DNA of 26,871 bases from Clostridiales bacterium UBA6981 (GCA_002450075.1 DJYJ01000033.1:1183-28053); one strand, 5' to 3'; positions 16,209 through 23,746 are shown, counted from the first letter of the stretch. The notes: generated by a model not told the origin, from the letters alone. Numbers and translations: made by a program.

Positions 16209-17075
16209 ATGAAGGATTTCAAGGAGAACTTCAACCTCAAGGACTGGAAAGTCCACGTTCTGTGCCTTGTGATCATGGTCATCGCCGAGCTGATCGGCAC
16301 CCAGAAGATCTCGATCACCGGCCCGGGCGGCAAGGGCATCGCGTTCTCGCTCATCCCGATGCTCTTTGCGATCATCATCGGCATCGTTCTCGGCGGAACG
16401 AAGCGGATCAGCAAAAAGACCATGGAAACGGCCTCGCCGTACATCGGCATCTGCGTCATGTTCCTCATCGTCAAGCTCAGCTGCTCGATCGGTCCGGCGT
16501 GGAAATCGATCGTGGCGGCCGGCCCGGCGCTGATCCTGCAGGAGTTCGGCAACCTCGGCACGATCCTGCTGTCCATGCCGCTGGCGGTGCTCGTCTTCCG
16601 TATGGGCCGCGCCTCTATCGGCGCCGCGTTTTCCATTTCCCGTGAGCCGTCCATCGCCATCGTCGGCGAGAAATACGGCCTCGACGGCCCCGAGGGCTCG
16701 GGCGTCATGGGCGCGTACGTGACCGGCACCGTGCTCGGCACGATCTTCTACGGCATCCTCGCTTCGCTCTTTGTCGGCGCGAAGATCTTCCACCCCTACT
16801 CCCTGGCCATGGCGGCCGGCATGGGCTCGGCTTCCATGCTGACTGCGGCGCTGGCTCCGCTGGTCGAAGCCTTCCCCGATATGGCCGAGGAGATCCAGGC
16901 CTTTGCCAGCACCTCGAACACGCTGACCAACGCCGACGGCCTGTACATGAGCCTGCTCATCGGTCTGCCTCTGACGGAGTGGATGTACAAAAAGCTCAGC
17001 AAGAATCATCCTCAGAAGGGCGTCAAGCCGGTCGAGGCCGCGTCCGATATCGTTGTAGAGAAGGAGGATATCTAA
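16209..17075 (+). CDS. DUF3100 family membrane protein, probable transporter subunit
   Basis: This 288-residue polytopic protein has about eight hydrophobic segments and a Gly/Ser-rich centre (GRASIGAAFSISREPS, GSGVMGAYVTGTVLGTI). The pattern matches DUF3100 proteins, which are often encoded beside M20 amidohydrolases. It starts 31 nt after the M20 stop. A 171-residue membrane protein follows after a single base, so the two are probably made together as one transporter. The C-terminal tail is short and cytoplasmic by charge. Transport is inferred from topology and context; the substrate is presumably related to that of the M20 enzyme. Confidence 0.75.
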   Translation: MKDFKENFNLKDWKVHVLCLVIMVIAELIGTQKISITGPGGKGIAFSLIPMLFAIIIGIVLGGTKRISKKTMETASPYIGICVMFLIVKLSCSIGPAWKSIVAAGPALILQEFGNLGTILLSMPLAVLVFRMGRASIGAAFSISREPSIAIVGEKYGLDGPEGSGVMGAYVTGTVLGTIFYGILASLFVGAKIFHPYSLAMAAGMGSASMLTAALAPLVEAFPDMAEEIQAFASTSNTLTNADGLYMSLLIGLPLTEWMYKKLSKNHPQKGVKPVEAASDIVVEKEDI

Positions 17076-17076
17076 C

Positions 17077-17592
17077 ATGACGGAGAATAAGACGGAAAGC
17101 ATGGGCAAGGTTTGGGCCAACCGCATCAAGGTCCTTCTCATCAGCGGCATCCTGGCCTCCATTGCCAACATGATCTACGAGTGGCGCACCCACGCCGCCA
17201 CGATCCATATGCCCTGGGAGGTCTTCCCCGCCCTGCTGTACATGTTCATCATCGTTGTCGTCAGCTGCCTGCTCCACGACCTGATCGCCAAGCTTTTCCC
17301 GAAGCTCAAGGTCCCGGTCATCCTCTATGTGGCGCTGATCACCACGATCCTGAGCTTCCCCTTCACGGGCTGGTTTGCCACCACGATGGCCACCGAGTTT
17401 GCCAAGATCGGTCTGCTCCCGCTGTGCACGCCGATCCTCGCCTACGCCGGCATTTCCGCGGGCAAGGATCTCGACACCTTCAAGGAGCAGGGCTTTGCGA
17501 TCGTCTGCACGGCGATCCTCGCCTTCATCGGCACCTATATCGGCTCCGCCATCATCGCCGAGATCGTGCTGCGTCTGACGCACGTGATCTGA
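17077..17592 (+). CDS. Small polytopic membrane protein, partner of DUF3100
   Basis: This 171-residue protein has about five hydrophobic segments (near residues 18-35, 45-66, 75-95, 103-125 and 138-160). I cannot place it in a named family with confidence. It starts 1 nt after the DUF3100 stop, with AAGGAGGATATC as ribosome site inside the upstream gene. This spacing implies coupling and suggests a two-component transporter. Its stop lies at the very edge of the right structured element, leaving almost no room for a separate terminator. Confidence 0.75.
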   Translation: MTENKTESMGKVWANRIKVLLISGILASIANMIYEWRTHAATIHMPWEVFPALLYMFIIVVVSCLLHDLIAKLFPKLKVPVILYVALITTILSFPFTGWFATTMATEFAKIGLLPLCTPILAYAGISAGKDLDTFKEQGFAIVCTAILAFIGTYIGSAIIAEIVLRLTHVI

Positions 17593-17805
17593 TACTATTA
17601 TCTGATTAGAGTCTTTAATCAGATAAGCCGCAGTTCCTGCGGCATTTTCAGCGCAAAAGGCGCTGAAAATCCGTCTACTGTGTATAAGTTCGGCTTAGCG
17701 AAATCAAAGATTTCGAGCCTCACTTATCATGCAGAACCTCTACGCACCTTACGGTGCTATAAAAACCTTTTATACGATTAAAGGTTTTTATGAGGTTCTA
17801 GTATG
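17591..17805 (-). repeat. Right copy of the multi-hairpin structured element (inverted)
   Basis: Read on the minus strand it has the same order of helices as the left copy. They are an outer stem AGAACCTC/GAGGTTCT (17792-17799 with 17733-17740) enclosing a 12-bp A/T hairpin and GCACC/GGTGC, the core hairpin 17684-17727, ATTTTCAGCGC/GCGCTGAAAAT, GCCGCAG/CTGCGGC and TTATCTGATTA/TAATCAGATAA. The core is nearly identical to the left copy (36 of 37 nt, a short variable gap, then 14 of 15). All other helices differ in sequence yet pair perfectly. ATACT/AGTAT may close the element at its ends. Confidence 0.8.
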
Positions 17806-17834
17806 ATCCCTTCAGACGGACGACCCAACAAACG

Positions 17835-17875
17835 AAAACCCCATCCTGCGTGGCAGGATGGGGCTTGTTGTTTTT
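17835..17875. terminator. Bidirectional terminator
   Basis: CCCCATCCTGC (17839-17849) pairs with 17853-17863 around GTG. The minus strand ends in TTTTCG and the plus strand in CTTGTTGTTTTT. It ends the PurN-like gene and shields the right structured element. Confidence 0.85.
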
Positions 17876-17879
17876 ATTA

Positions 17880-18500
17880 TTATCTTCCGCCGGTGACGAG
17901 CACCCGGTTGTCGCGGACGGAGAGGCGCCCGGCGCAGAAGAGCTTGACCGCGTCGGTCAGAAGGCCCCACTCGGCCTCCTCCGTCACGCGGCGGGCAAGT
18001 GTCTCGGCCGTGTCGTCCGGCAGGACGACCACCGCGCGCTGGTCGATGATGCTGCCCACGCGGCCGTCGCCGTCGGCAAAGAACGAGGTTGCGCCGGTGA
18101 GCTTGCAGCCGCGGGCAAGCACCGCCTCGCACACGTTGCCCTCGACCTCCTCAAAGGCGGGATAGAGGGAGGGGCAGGTGCCGATGATTCGGTTTTTAAA
18201 CTGGTAGGGGATCACGCCCAGCGATACGCCGTAGTCGGCCAGCAGGACAAGCTCGACGTCCATGTCCTTGAGCTTGTTCGCCACCGCCATGCTGTGCGTC
18301 GTCATCGTGGGAAACAGATCCGGATCCACCACATAGGCGGGAACGCCGGCATTCAGCGCCCGCTGCATCACATAGGCGTCTTTTTCCGGCGAAATCACCG
18401 CGACGAGCTCGAACTCCGGCAGCTCGCCGAAGTACATTGCGTCGAGGATCGCCTGGAGCTTTACGCCGTCGCCGGACGCAAGTGCAGCCGCTCTGATCAT
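17880..18500 (-). CDS. PurN-like formyltransferase homologue lacking catalytic residues
   Basis: This 206-residue protein aligns with glycinamide ribonucleotide transformylase over its whole length: ALASGDGVKLQAILDA at the N-terminus, IIGTCPSLYPAF in the centre and DDTAETLARRVTEEAE near the end. E. coli PurN uses Asn106, His108 and Asp144. The ungapped segments here place Gly107, Cys109 and Arg147 at those positions, and the phosphate loop SGxGSNLQ reads SGDGVKLQ. GAR transformylase activity is therefore unlikely. It stands alone with a near-perfect promoter and no pur genes around it. A regulatory or ligand-binding role, or a different chemistry through Cys109, are possibilities. The fold assignment is firm; the function is open. 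Confidence 0.8.
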   Translation of the reverse strand: MIRAAALASGDGVKLQAILDAMYFGELPEFELVAVISPEKDAYVMQRALNAGVPAYVVDPDLFPTMTTHSMAVANKLKDMDVELVLLADYGVSLGVIPYQFKNRIIGTCPSLYPAFEEVEGNVCEAVLARGCKLTGATSFFADGDGRVGSIIDQRAVVVLPDDTAETLARRVTEEAEWGLLTDAVKLFCAGRLSVRDNRVLVTGGR

Positions 18501-18566
18501 ACTTTACCCTCTCTTGCTTTGCTGACAGTTTCGGGATATAATGGCGGGGAATTTATCTGACTATAT

Positions 18567-18595
18567 ATTATACTCATTGACGCGCTTACGGTCAA
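18567..18595 (-). promoter_or_regulatory. Sigma-A promoter of the PurN-like gene
   Basis: On the minus strand, TTGACC (18590-18595), a 17-nt spacer and TATAAT (18567-18572). The leader to the start codon is about 60 nt. Confidence 0.85.
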
Positions 18596-18671
18596 GTGGT
18601 GGGTAAAGATCGTGAAACCTGCCGTACGCCGATGGCGATCGGATCAGCGCTGAGAGAAGGAGCAGAGAAAC

Positions 18672-19796
18672 ATGACCGAAATCTATCTCATCCGCCACAC
18701 CCAGGCCGAGGGCAACCTCTTCCGCGCGATGCAGGGGCACTGGGACGGCGACGTGACCGCGCTCGGCCTGCAGGAGATCGACGCGCTCGCCGAGCGGATG
18801 CGCGACGTGAAGATCGACGCGCTGTACGCCAGCGACTTAAAGCGCGCGGTGCTCACGGCCGGGGCGATCCGCCGCTATCACCCGCTGCCGCTGCGCACCG
18901 AGCGCGAGCTGCGCGAGATCAACGTCGGCCCCTGGGAGGCGCGCTTTTTCGGCGACGTGGGCTGGGCGCAGCCCGAGGCGATGGACACCTTTATCCACCG
19001 CGCCGAGGAATTCTGTCTCGATGGCGCCGAGCGCTATGACGACGTGCGCCGCCGCGCCGCCGCCGTGCTGAAAAAGATCGCGGAGGAGAACGAGGGCAAG
19101 GTCGTCGCCGTCGTCAGCCACGGCATCACGATCCGCTGTCTGCTGTCGTATATGCTGCACAAGTCGCTCGACGATCCCTCCCTGCCGATCTGCGGCAACA
19201 CGGGCATCTGCCACGTCTTTTATGAAAACGGCATATTTCGCGTCGACACGATCAACGACTGCGCGCACCTTGACGCTCTCGCGCTGCCGCAGCGGAAGAT
19301 CCAGATGGGCAATCTGCGCGGCGAGACGATCGACCCGCGCGCCGAGGCAGCGTTTTACCGCGCCTGCTATGCCGACGCCTGGCAGAGCGCGCACGGCACG
19401 CTTGAGGGCTTCGACGCGGAGACCTATCTCGCCGCCGCGTGCGAGCATCACCGCGCCGATCCGAACGCCATCATCCGGATCTTCGACGGGGAGAGGAGCG
19501 TCGGGCTCATCGATCTCGACACCCGCCGTGGCGAGCACGCCGGCTACGGCTGGATCAGTCTGCTGTACCTCGAGGAGTCCTACCGCGACAAGGGCTATGG
19601 CGTGCAGCTGCTCGGCCGCGCGCTGATGTACTACCGCTCGCTCGGGCGGCGCTCCGTCCGTCTGCAGGCGGCGGAGGACAACCCCCGCGCGCTGCGGTTT
19701 TACGAAAAGCACGGCTTCCGGCGCCTGTCGCACGAGCGCGGCCGCTTCGGAAAGCTGTATCTGATGGAATACCGGTTTGGAGAGAGCCATGTCTGA
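18672..19796 (+). CDS. Histidine phosphatase-GNAT acetyltransferase fusion
   Basis: This 374-residue protein joins two complete domains. Residues 1-200 are a histidine phosphatase of the phosphoglycerate-mutase type, with LIRHTQAEGN (His9 nucleophile), Arg58 in SDLKRA, Glu83 in LREINVGPWE and VVSHG (His150). Residues about 225-374 are a GNAT domain with GWISLLYLEESYRDKGYG as acetyl-CoA loop and AAEDNPRALRFYEKHGFRRL at the end. AAGGAG lies 10 nt before the ATG. The next gene overlaps the stop by 8 nt, so translation is coupled. The phosphatase part resembles CobC/broad-specificity enzymes, but no cobalamin genes are near. The domain assignment is secure; substrates of both halves are unknown. 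Confidence 0.9.
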   Translation: MTEIYLIRHTQAEGNLFRAMQGHWDGDVTALGLQEIDALAERMRDVKIDALYASDLKRAVLTAGAIRRYHPLPLRTERELREINVGPWEARFFGDVGWAQPEAMDTFIHRAEEFCLDGAERYDDVRRRAAAVLKKIAEENEGKVVAVVSHGITIRCLLSYMLHKSLDDPSLPICGNTGICHVFYENGIFRVDTINDCAHLDALALPQRKIQMGNLRGETIDPRAEAAFYRACYADAWQSAHGTLEGFDAETYLAAACEHHRADPNAIIRIFDGERSVGLIDLDTRRGEHAGYGWISLLYLEESYRDKGYGVQLLGRALMYYRSLGRRSVRLQAAEDNPRALRFYEKHGFRRLSHERGRFGKLYLMEYRFGESHV

Positions 19797-20886
19797 ACGC
19801 AAAGCCAGAATCGAACATCTTTCCGTCGCGCCACAGCGGCGGATCCTCGTCATCGCCGATGTGCACGGCAACCTGCCCTATCTGCGGGGCGTGCTCGACA
19901 AGGCCGGCTTCGGCGGGGACGATCTCGTGATCTTCGACGGCGATTTTCTGGAAAAGGGAGAACACAGCCTTGAAACGCTGCGCTATGTGATGGCGCTTTG
20001 CGCCGCGGGGCGGGCAAAGGCCGTGTGCGGCAACTGCGACGAGTGGGCCGAGATCTTTTCCATGGACCGCGAGATGGACAGGCGCATCCGCGAATACGTC
20101 CTCTGGCGCGGCTGCGGCCTGCTGTGGGACATGTGCGCCGAGATCGGCCGCAGCGTGCAGGAGGAGGATTTTACCGCCCTCAAGAACGCGCTGCGAGAGC
20201 CCTTTGCCGCGGAATGGGATTTTCTTTCCCGCATCCCGCACGCCATCGAAACGGAGCATTTTATCTTCGCCCATTCCGGCGTGCACGCGGACAAGCCTTT
20301 GGAAGAACACCGTCCCGGCGAGCTGGTGAAGTATGACAATTTCCTCTCCCACGACGATCGCTTTTCCAAATGGGTCGTCGTCGGCCACTGGCCGGTCGTG
20401 CTGTATGGTGAGAATATTGTCAACGCCAACCCGGTCATCGACCGCGAGCGGAAGATCATCTCGATCGACGGCGGCTGTGTGCTCAAGGATGACGGCCAGC
20501 TCAACGCGCTCGTCATCCCGCGCGAGGACAGCGAGAAGTTCTCGTGGGTTTCTTATGACCCGTTCCCGACCGCGACCGTCCTCAGCGATCAGCCGGGCGG
20601 CGGGAGGTCGTATTACATCCGCTGGGGCGACAGCGAGGTGCAGGTGCTGCGCCGCGGGGAGGAGTTTTCCCTCTGCCGCCATGTCCGCACCGGCTATGAA
20701 ATGGAGATCCTGACGAAATACCTCTTTACAGATGAGGAGATCACCGGCTGCAACGACTGCACGGATTATGTACTGCCGCTCAGGGCGGGCGACACCGTCA
20801 GCATCGTCGAGCGGACATCGCGCGGCTGGTTCGTCAAGCATAACGGCGTGTCCGGCTGGTATTTCGGCGCGCTGCGGGAGGACTGA
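19789..20886 (+). CDS. Calcineurin-like metallophosphoesterase with SH3-like C-terminus
   Basis: The 365-residue form from ATG 19789 is chosen because GGAGAG lies 5 nt upstream; a TTG 12 nt earlier is possible. Metallophosphoesterase motifs are IADVHGNL (Asp-x-His), DGDFLEKGEHS (Gly-Asp-x-x-x), CGNCDE (Gly-Asn-x-Asp), FAHSGVHAD and VVGHWP (metal His). This is the layout of PPP-family bacterial protein phosphatases and diadenosine tetraphosphatases. Residues about 310-365 (LPLRAGDTVSIVERTSRGWF to GWYFGALR) look like a bacterial SH3 domain. The gene overlaps the upstream fusion gene and is followed by DUF1294 after 1 nt. No signal peptide is visible, which is unusual for an SH3b-like tail. Confidence 0.85.
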   Translation: MSERKARIEHLSVAPQRRILVIADVHGNLPYLRGVLDKAGFGGDDLVIFDGDFLEKGEHSLETLRYVMALCAAGRAKAVCGNCDEWAEIFSMDREMDRRIREYVLWRGCGLLWDMCAEIGRSVQEEDFTALKNALREPFAAEWDFLSRIPHAIETEHFIFAHSGVHADKPLEEHRPGELVKYDNFLSHDDRFSKWVVVGHWPVVLYGENIVNANPVIDRERKIISIDGGCVLKDDGQLNALVIPREDSEKFSWVSYDPFPTATVLSDQPGGGRSYYIRWGDSEVQVLRRGEEFSLCRHVRTGYEMEILTKYLFTDEEITGCNDCTDYVLPLRAGDTVSIVERTSRGWFVKHNGVSGWYFGALRED

Positions 20887-20887
20887 A

Positions 20888-21175
20888 ATGCCGACGCTCT
20901 CCGCTCCCGCATGGGAATATTGGGCGGTCTTTCTCGCCGTGATGAGCGCGTTCCTCTTCGTGCTGATGGGACTTGACAAGTTCAAGGCCAGAACGGGCCG
21001 CTGGCGCATCAGCGAAAAGACGCTGTTCGTCTTCGCGCTGCTCGGCGGCGCGCTCGGCGGGACGGCGGGGATGTTTTTGTTCCGCCACAAGACGCGGCAC
21101 TGGTATTTCCGTCTCCTCTTCCCGCTGTTTGCCGCGGCGCAGCTTGGGCTGTGCATTTATCTTCTGATACAATAA
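20888..21175 (+). CDS. DUF1294 membrane protein
   Basis: This 95-residue protein has the DUF1294 signature: FLFVLMGLDKFKARTGRWRI, SEKTLFVFALLGGALGG and GMFLFRHKTRHWYFR, with three hydrophobic segments. GGAGG ends inside the upstream gene, 1 nt before the ATG region, so the gene is the last cistron of the phosphatase operon. The role of the family is unknown. Confidence 0.88.
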   Translation: MPTLSAPAWEYWAVFLAVMSAFLFVLMGLDKFKARTGRWRISEKTLFVFALLGGALGGTAGMFLFRHKTRHWYFRLLFPLFAAAQLGLCIYLLIQ

Positions 21176-21204
21176 AAGAGAGTGCCGCAGCGGCACTCTC
21201 TTTT
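21174..21204. terminator. Bidirectional terminator between DUF1294 and DUF378 genes
   Basis: AAAAGAGAGTGCCGC and its exact reverse complement around a single A (21174-21188 with 21190-21204), with A4 and T4 feet. It begins in the stop codon of DUF1294 and ends 2 nt before the DUF378 stop. Confidence 0.9.
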
Positions 21205-21206
21205 AT

Positions 21207-21416
21207 TTACGCTTCATCCGTGATGGCGTCGCTGCGGAACAGCAGCGAGACGCACCACAGCGCTGCCAGGCCGACCAGCGTATAGACAACGCGGCTGACC
21301 GTGGCGGTCTGCCCGCCGAAAAGCCATGCCACGATGTCAAAGCGGAACAGCCCGACGCTGCCCCAGTTGACGCCGCCGACGATCAGCAGCGCGAGGGCGA
21401 TGCGGTCCATAAGCAT
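21207..21416 (-). CDS. DUF378 small membrane protein
   Basis: This 69-residue protein starts MLMDRIALALL; GGAG lies 9 nt before the ATG at 21416, and a second Met two codons on is possible. The family motif VGGVNWGSVGLFRFDIVAWLFG is complete, followed by a second membrane helix (VVYTLVGLAALWCVSLLF). Two-helix DUF378 proteins are common in Firmicutes and have no known function. The upstream frame is open to 21578 but lacks a ribosome site there. Confidence 0.88.
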   Translation of the reverse strand: MLMDRIALALLIVGGVNWGSVGLFRFDIVAWLFGGQTATVSRVVYTLVGLAALWCVSLLFRSDAITDEA

Positions 21417-21516
21417 ACTAAAGATCTCCTCTCGATGTGGATTCCCTCTCATTATGCCCGCATGCGCGGGGAAATATACTTTTTTCACGTTCGACAAAAC
21501 TAGTGCCCGTTCGCTC

Positions 21517-21648
21517 TTTACAAATGCGCGCCGCCGCGTTATCGTATAGGCACAGCTTATCCAAGTGTCCTTTTTCAAAAGGACCGGCTCATATCTTTAT
21601 CCCACAACCCTGTCTTGGCGGATCGGTTTTCCGATCCGCCGCTTTTTT
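21517..21648 (+). ncRNA. Candidate small RNA with intrinsic terminator
   Basis: A plus-strand terminator (GGCGGATCGG 21617-21626 with CCGATCCGCC 21631-21640, then GC and T6) has no gene in front of it. Upstream lies a possible promoter, TTTACA (21517-21522), a 17-nt spacer and TATCGT (21540-21545), and a hairpin GTCCTTTT-TC-AAAAGGAC. Together these outline a transcript of about 100 nt from near 21552. There is no convincing reading frame, and I do not recognise a known RNA family. Confidence 0.4.
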
Positions 21649-21784
21649 CCCATTTAATGTATAATCATGCGTCAAAATATTCTTTCTATTCGTTTTTCTT
21701 TAGCAGGGTGTACAGTCGCTCCCGCTCGTTTTGGTCGAAAAAGTCGCATATTTAACAAAATTTCCGTCATTTTCTCTCCGTCTG

Positions 21785-21812
21785 TTGACAGATGGGAAAT
21801 GTGGATTATAAT
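21785..21812 (+). promoter_or_regulatory. Strong sigma-A promoter of the lysine riboswitch/NhaC unit
   Basis: A perfect TTGACA (21785-21790), a 16-nt spacer and a perfect TATAAT (21807-21812). Transcription from near 21819 gives a 265-nt leader. The stretch 21649-21784 is AT-rich and shows nothing else. Confidence 0.9.
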
Positions 21813-21830
21813 GAATGCAACTGAACAAAG

Positions 21831-22003
21831 TATGATAGAGGCGCGGAAATCATCAGTAGCTCCTTTTTAACGCGGCGGGGACCGCAGGGGGCAAAAGGGC
21901 TTTCCGCCGAAGGGTATCCGTTTTCCCGGACGGATATGCCTGGGCCGGCGCGAGAACATCCGCCGGACTGTCGCTTTTGCAAAAAAGCGGAGAGCTGTCA
22001 GAC
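21831..22003 (+). promoter_or_regulatory. Lysine riboswitch (L-box) aptamer
   Basis: The conserved L-box blocks appear in order: GATAGAGGCGCG, CATCAGTAGC, the P3/P4 region with CGCCGAAGGG, CCTGGGCCGG, GGACTGTCGC and GGAGAGCTGTCA. TGATAG (21833-21838) pairs with CTGTCA (21995-22000) to close P1. CGGATA-type arms (GGGTATCCG with CGGATATGCC) form P4. A strong intrinsic terminator follows directly, so lysine binding should favour termination and shut off the transporter gene. Recognition is by the known consensus of lysC/lysP leaders. Confidence 0.93.
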
Positions 22004-22028
22004 ATTCGCCCTCTCTTTGGGGTCTCCT

Positions 22029-22069
22029 GTCATGAACAGTATCTGCTCTGTTCATGACATTCTTTTTTT
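22029..22069 (+). terminator. Riboswitch-controlled terminator
   Basis: GTCATGAACAG (22029-22039) pairs perfectly with CTGTTCATGAC (22048-22058), followed by ATTC and T7. The ribosome site AGGAGG follows at once, so this is the expression platform of the lysine riboswitch. Confidence 0.92.
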
Positions 22070-22083
22070 CAGGAGGCATTCCC

Positions 22084-23598
22084 ATGTACGGTACTATCTG
22101 GGCGCTGCTGCCCCCCATCATCGCGATCGCGCTTGCGCTGATCACCAAGGAGGTCTATTCCTCCCTCTTCCTCGGCATCGTTGTCGGCGGTCTGCTCGTG
22201 GCGAACTTCTCGCCCATCGGCGCGCTTGACACGATCATCAACGACGGCCTCATCTCCGGCGTCGCGGACGCCTGGAACGTCGGCATCTTTCTGTTCCTGA
22301 TCCTGCTGGGGATCATCGTCGCGCTCTTGAACAGCGCCGGCGGCTCGGCCGCCTTCGGCCGCTGGGCCCAGACGCACGTGAAGACCCGCGTCGGCGCGAT
22401 GCTCGCGACGATTTTGCTCGGCGTGCTGATCTTTGTCGACGACTATTTCAACTGTCTCACCGTGGGCAGCGTCATGCGCCCCGTGACCGACGGCCATCGC
22501 ATCTCCCGCGCGAAGCTCGCCTATATCATCGACGCGACGGCGGCGCCGATCTGCATGATCGCGCCGATCTCCTCCTGGGCCGCGGCCGTGTCCGGCATCG
22601 TGGACGAGGGCGTGATGAGCGGAACGGAGCTGTTTGTCCGCGCGATCCCCTGGAATTTTTACAGTCTGCTGACGATCGTGTTCCTGCTGGGGCTGACGCT
22701 GATGAAGTTTGACTATGGCACCATGCGTCTGCACGAGATGAATGCGCAGCTCCAAGGCGATCTCTTCTCCGGCGGCGCGGCTTCGGCTGACGCCGAGGAG
22801 GTTGCCGCCAATCCCCGCAGCCGCGTGATCGACCTGCTGCTGCCGGTCGCGGTGCTGATCGTGTGCTGCGTGCTGGGCATGCTGTACGTCGGCGGCTTCT
22901 TCGACGGCGTGCCGTTTGCCGAGGCCTTTGCCGCCACCGACGCCTCCGTGGGTCTGCCCTGGGGCTCGATGATCGCGCTGCTGTTCACCTTACTCTACTT
23001 CTTCTGCCGCAGGCTGCTCACTTTCAAGCAGGCGATGGGCTGCATCACCAAGGGCTTTATCGCCATGGTCCCGGCGCTGCTGATCCTGACCTTTGCCGTG
23101 ACGCTGAAGAACATCACCGGGATGCTCGGCGCGGCGGACTATGTCTACGGCGTGATGGAGAGCGCGTCGGCGGGGCTTTACAACCTGCTGCCCGCCATCA
23201 TCTTCCTGGTGGCGTGCGGGCTGGCGTTCTCCACCGGCACCTCCTGGGGCACCTTCGGCATCCTGCTGCCGATCGTCACGAAGGTCTTCCCCGCGGACAG
23301 CACGCTGCTGATCATCGGCGTGTCCGCGTGCCTGGCCGGCGCGGTCATGGGCGACCACTGCTCGCCGATCTCCGATACCTCGATCATGGCCTCGGCCGGC
23401 GCCCAGTGCGACCACATCTCCCACATCTCCACCCAGCTGCCCTATGTGCTGACCGTGGCAGCCGTGAGCTTTGTGAGCTATCTCATCGCCGGCTTTGTGC
23501 AGAACGTCGTCGTCTGCCTCGCGATCGGCATCGCGCTGACGGTCGCAACGCTCTTTGTCCTTCGCCGCGCCGCGGCGCGAAAGAGCGCAGAGGCGTAA
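22084..23598 (+). CDS. NhaC-family Na+/H+ antiporter-like transporter, probable lysine transporter
   Basis: This 504-residue polytopic protein starts MYGTIWALLPPIIAIALALITKEVY. ATG 22084 follows AGGAGG by 7 nt; an earlier ATG at 22054 lies inside the terminator. NhaC signatures include FVDDYFNCLTVGSVMRPVTD, IIDATAAPICMIAPISSWAA, FSTGTSWGTFGILLPI and GDHCSPISDTSIMASAGA. About 12 membrane helices are visible. NhaC-type proteins under L-boxes were earlier proposed to be lysine transporters (LysW). The riboswitch here supports lysine or lysine-coupled uptake rather than simple sodium export. It is a single-gene unit ended by a strong terminator. Confidence 0.9.
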   Translation: MYGTIWALLPPIIAIALALITKEVYSSLFLGIVVGGLLVANFSPIGALDTIINDGLISGVADAWNVGIFLFLILLGIIVALLNSAGGSAAFGRWAQTHVKTRVGAMLATILLGVLIFVDDYFNCLTVGSVMRPVTDGHRISRAKLAYIIDATAAPICMIAPISSWAAAVSGIVDEGVMSGTELFVRAIPWNFYSLLTIVFLLGLTLMKFDYGTMRLHEMNAQLQGDLFSGGAASADAEEVAANPRSRVIDLLLPVAVLIVCCVLGMLYVGGFFDGVPFAEAFAATDASVGLPWGSMIALLFTLLYFFCRRLLTFKQAMGCITKGFIAMVPALLILTFAVTLKNITGMLGAADYVYGVMESASAGLYNLLPAIIFLVACGLAFSTGTSWGTFGILLPIVTKVFPADSTLLIIGVSACLAGAVMGDHCSPISDTSIMASAGAQCDHISHISTQLPYVLTVAAVSFVSYLIAGFVQNVVVCLAIGIALTVATLFVLRRAAARKSAEA

Positions 23599-23630
23599 GC
23601 ACTGTTTCCGGTCTATAACAGAATAGCACA

Positions 23631-23679
23631 AAGAACTGCGGAGACTTTGAAAAAAAGTTTCCGCAGTTCTTGCTTTTTT
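23631..23679 (+). terminator. Terminator of the NhaC-family gene
   Basis: An 18-bp stem (23631-23648 with 23654-23671, one mismatch) is followed by GC and T6. Confidence 0.92.
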
Positions 23680-23698
23680 CCCCGGGCGGCGTTATAAT
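23670..23698 (+). promoter_or_regulatory. Promoter of the CPA2 antiporter gene
   Basis: TTGCTT (23670-23675), a 17-nt spacer and a perfect TATAAT (23693-23698). The -35 box overlaps the T-tract of the preceding terminator. Confidence 0.65.
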
Positions 23699-23746
23699 GC
23701 GCAGGCTGTCTGTAAGAATAATCATGTAGAAAAGAGATGCTTTTTC

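Noticed and set aside
17593..17670. Right structured element as an ordinary terminator of the M20/DUF3100 operon
   Set aside because: None of its hairpins is followed by a T-tract on the plus strand, and its helix order matches the left copy, so it is better described as a copy of the same element.
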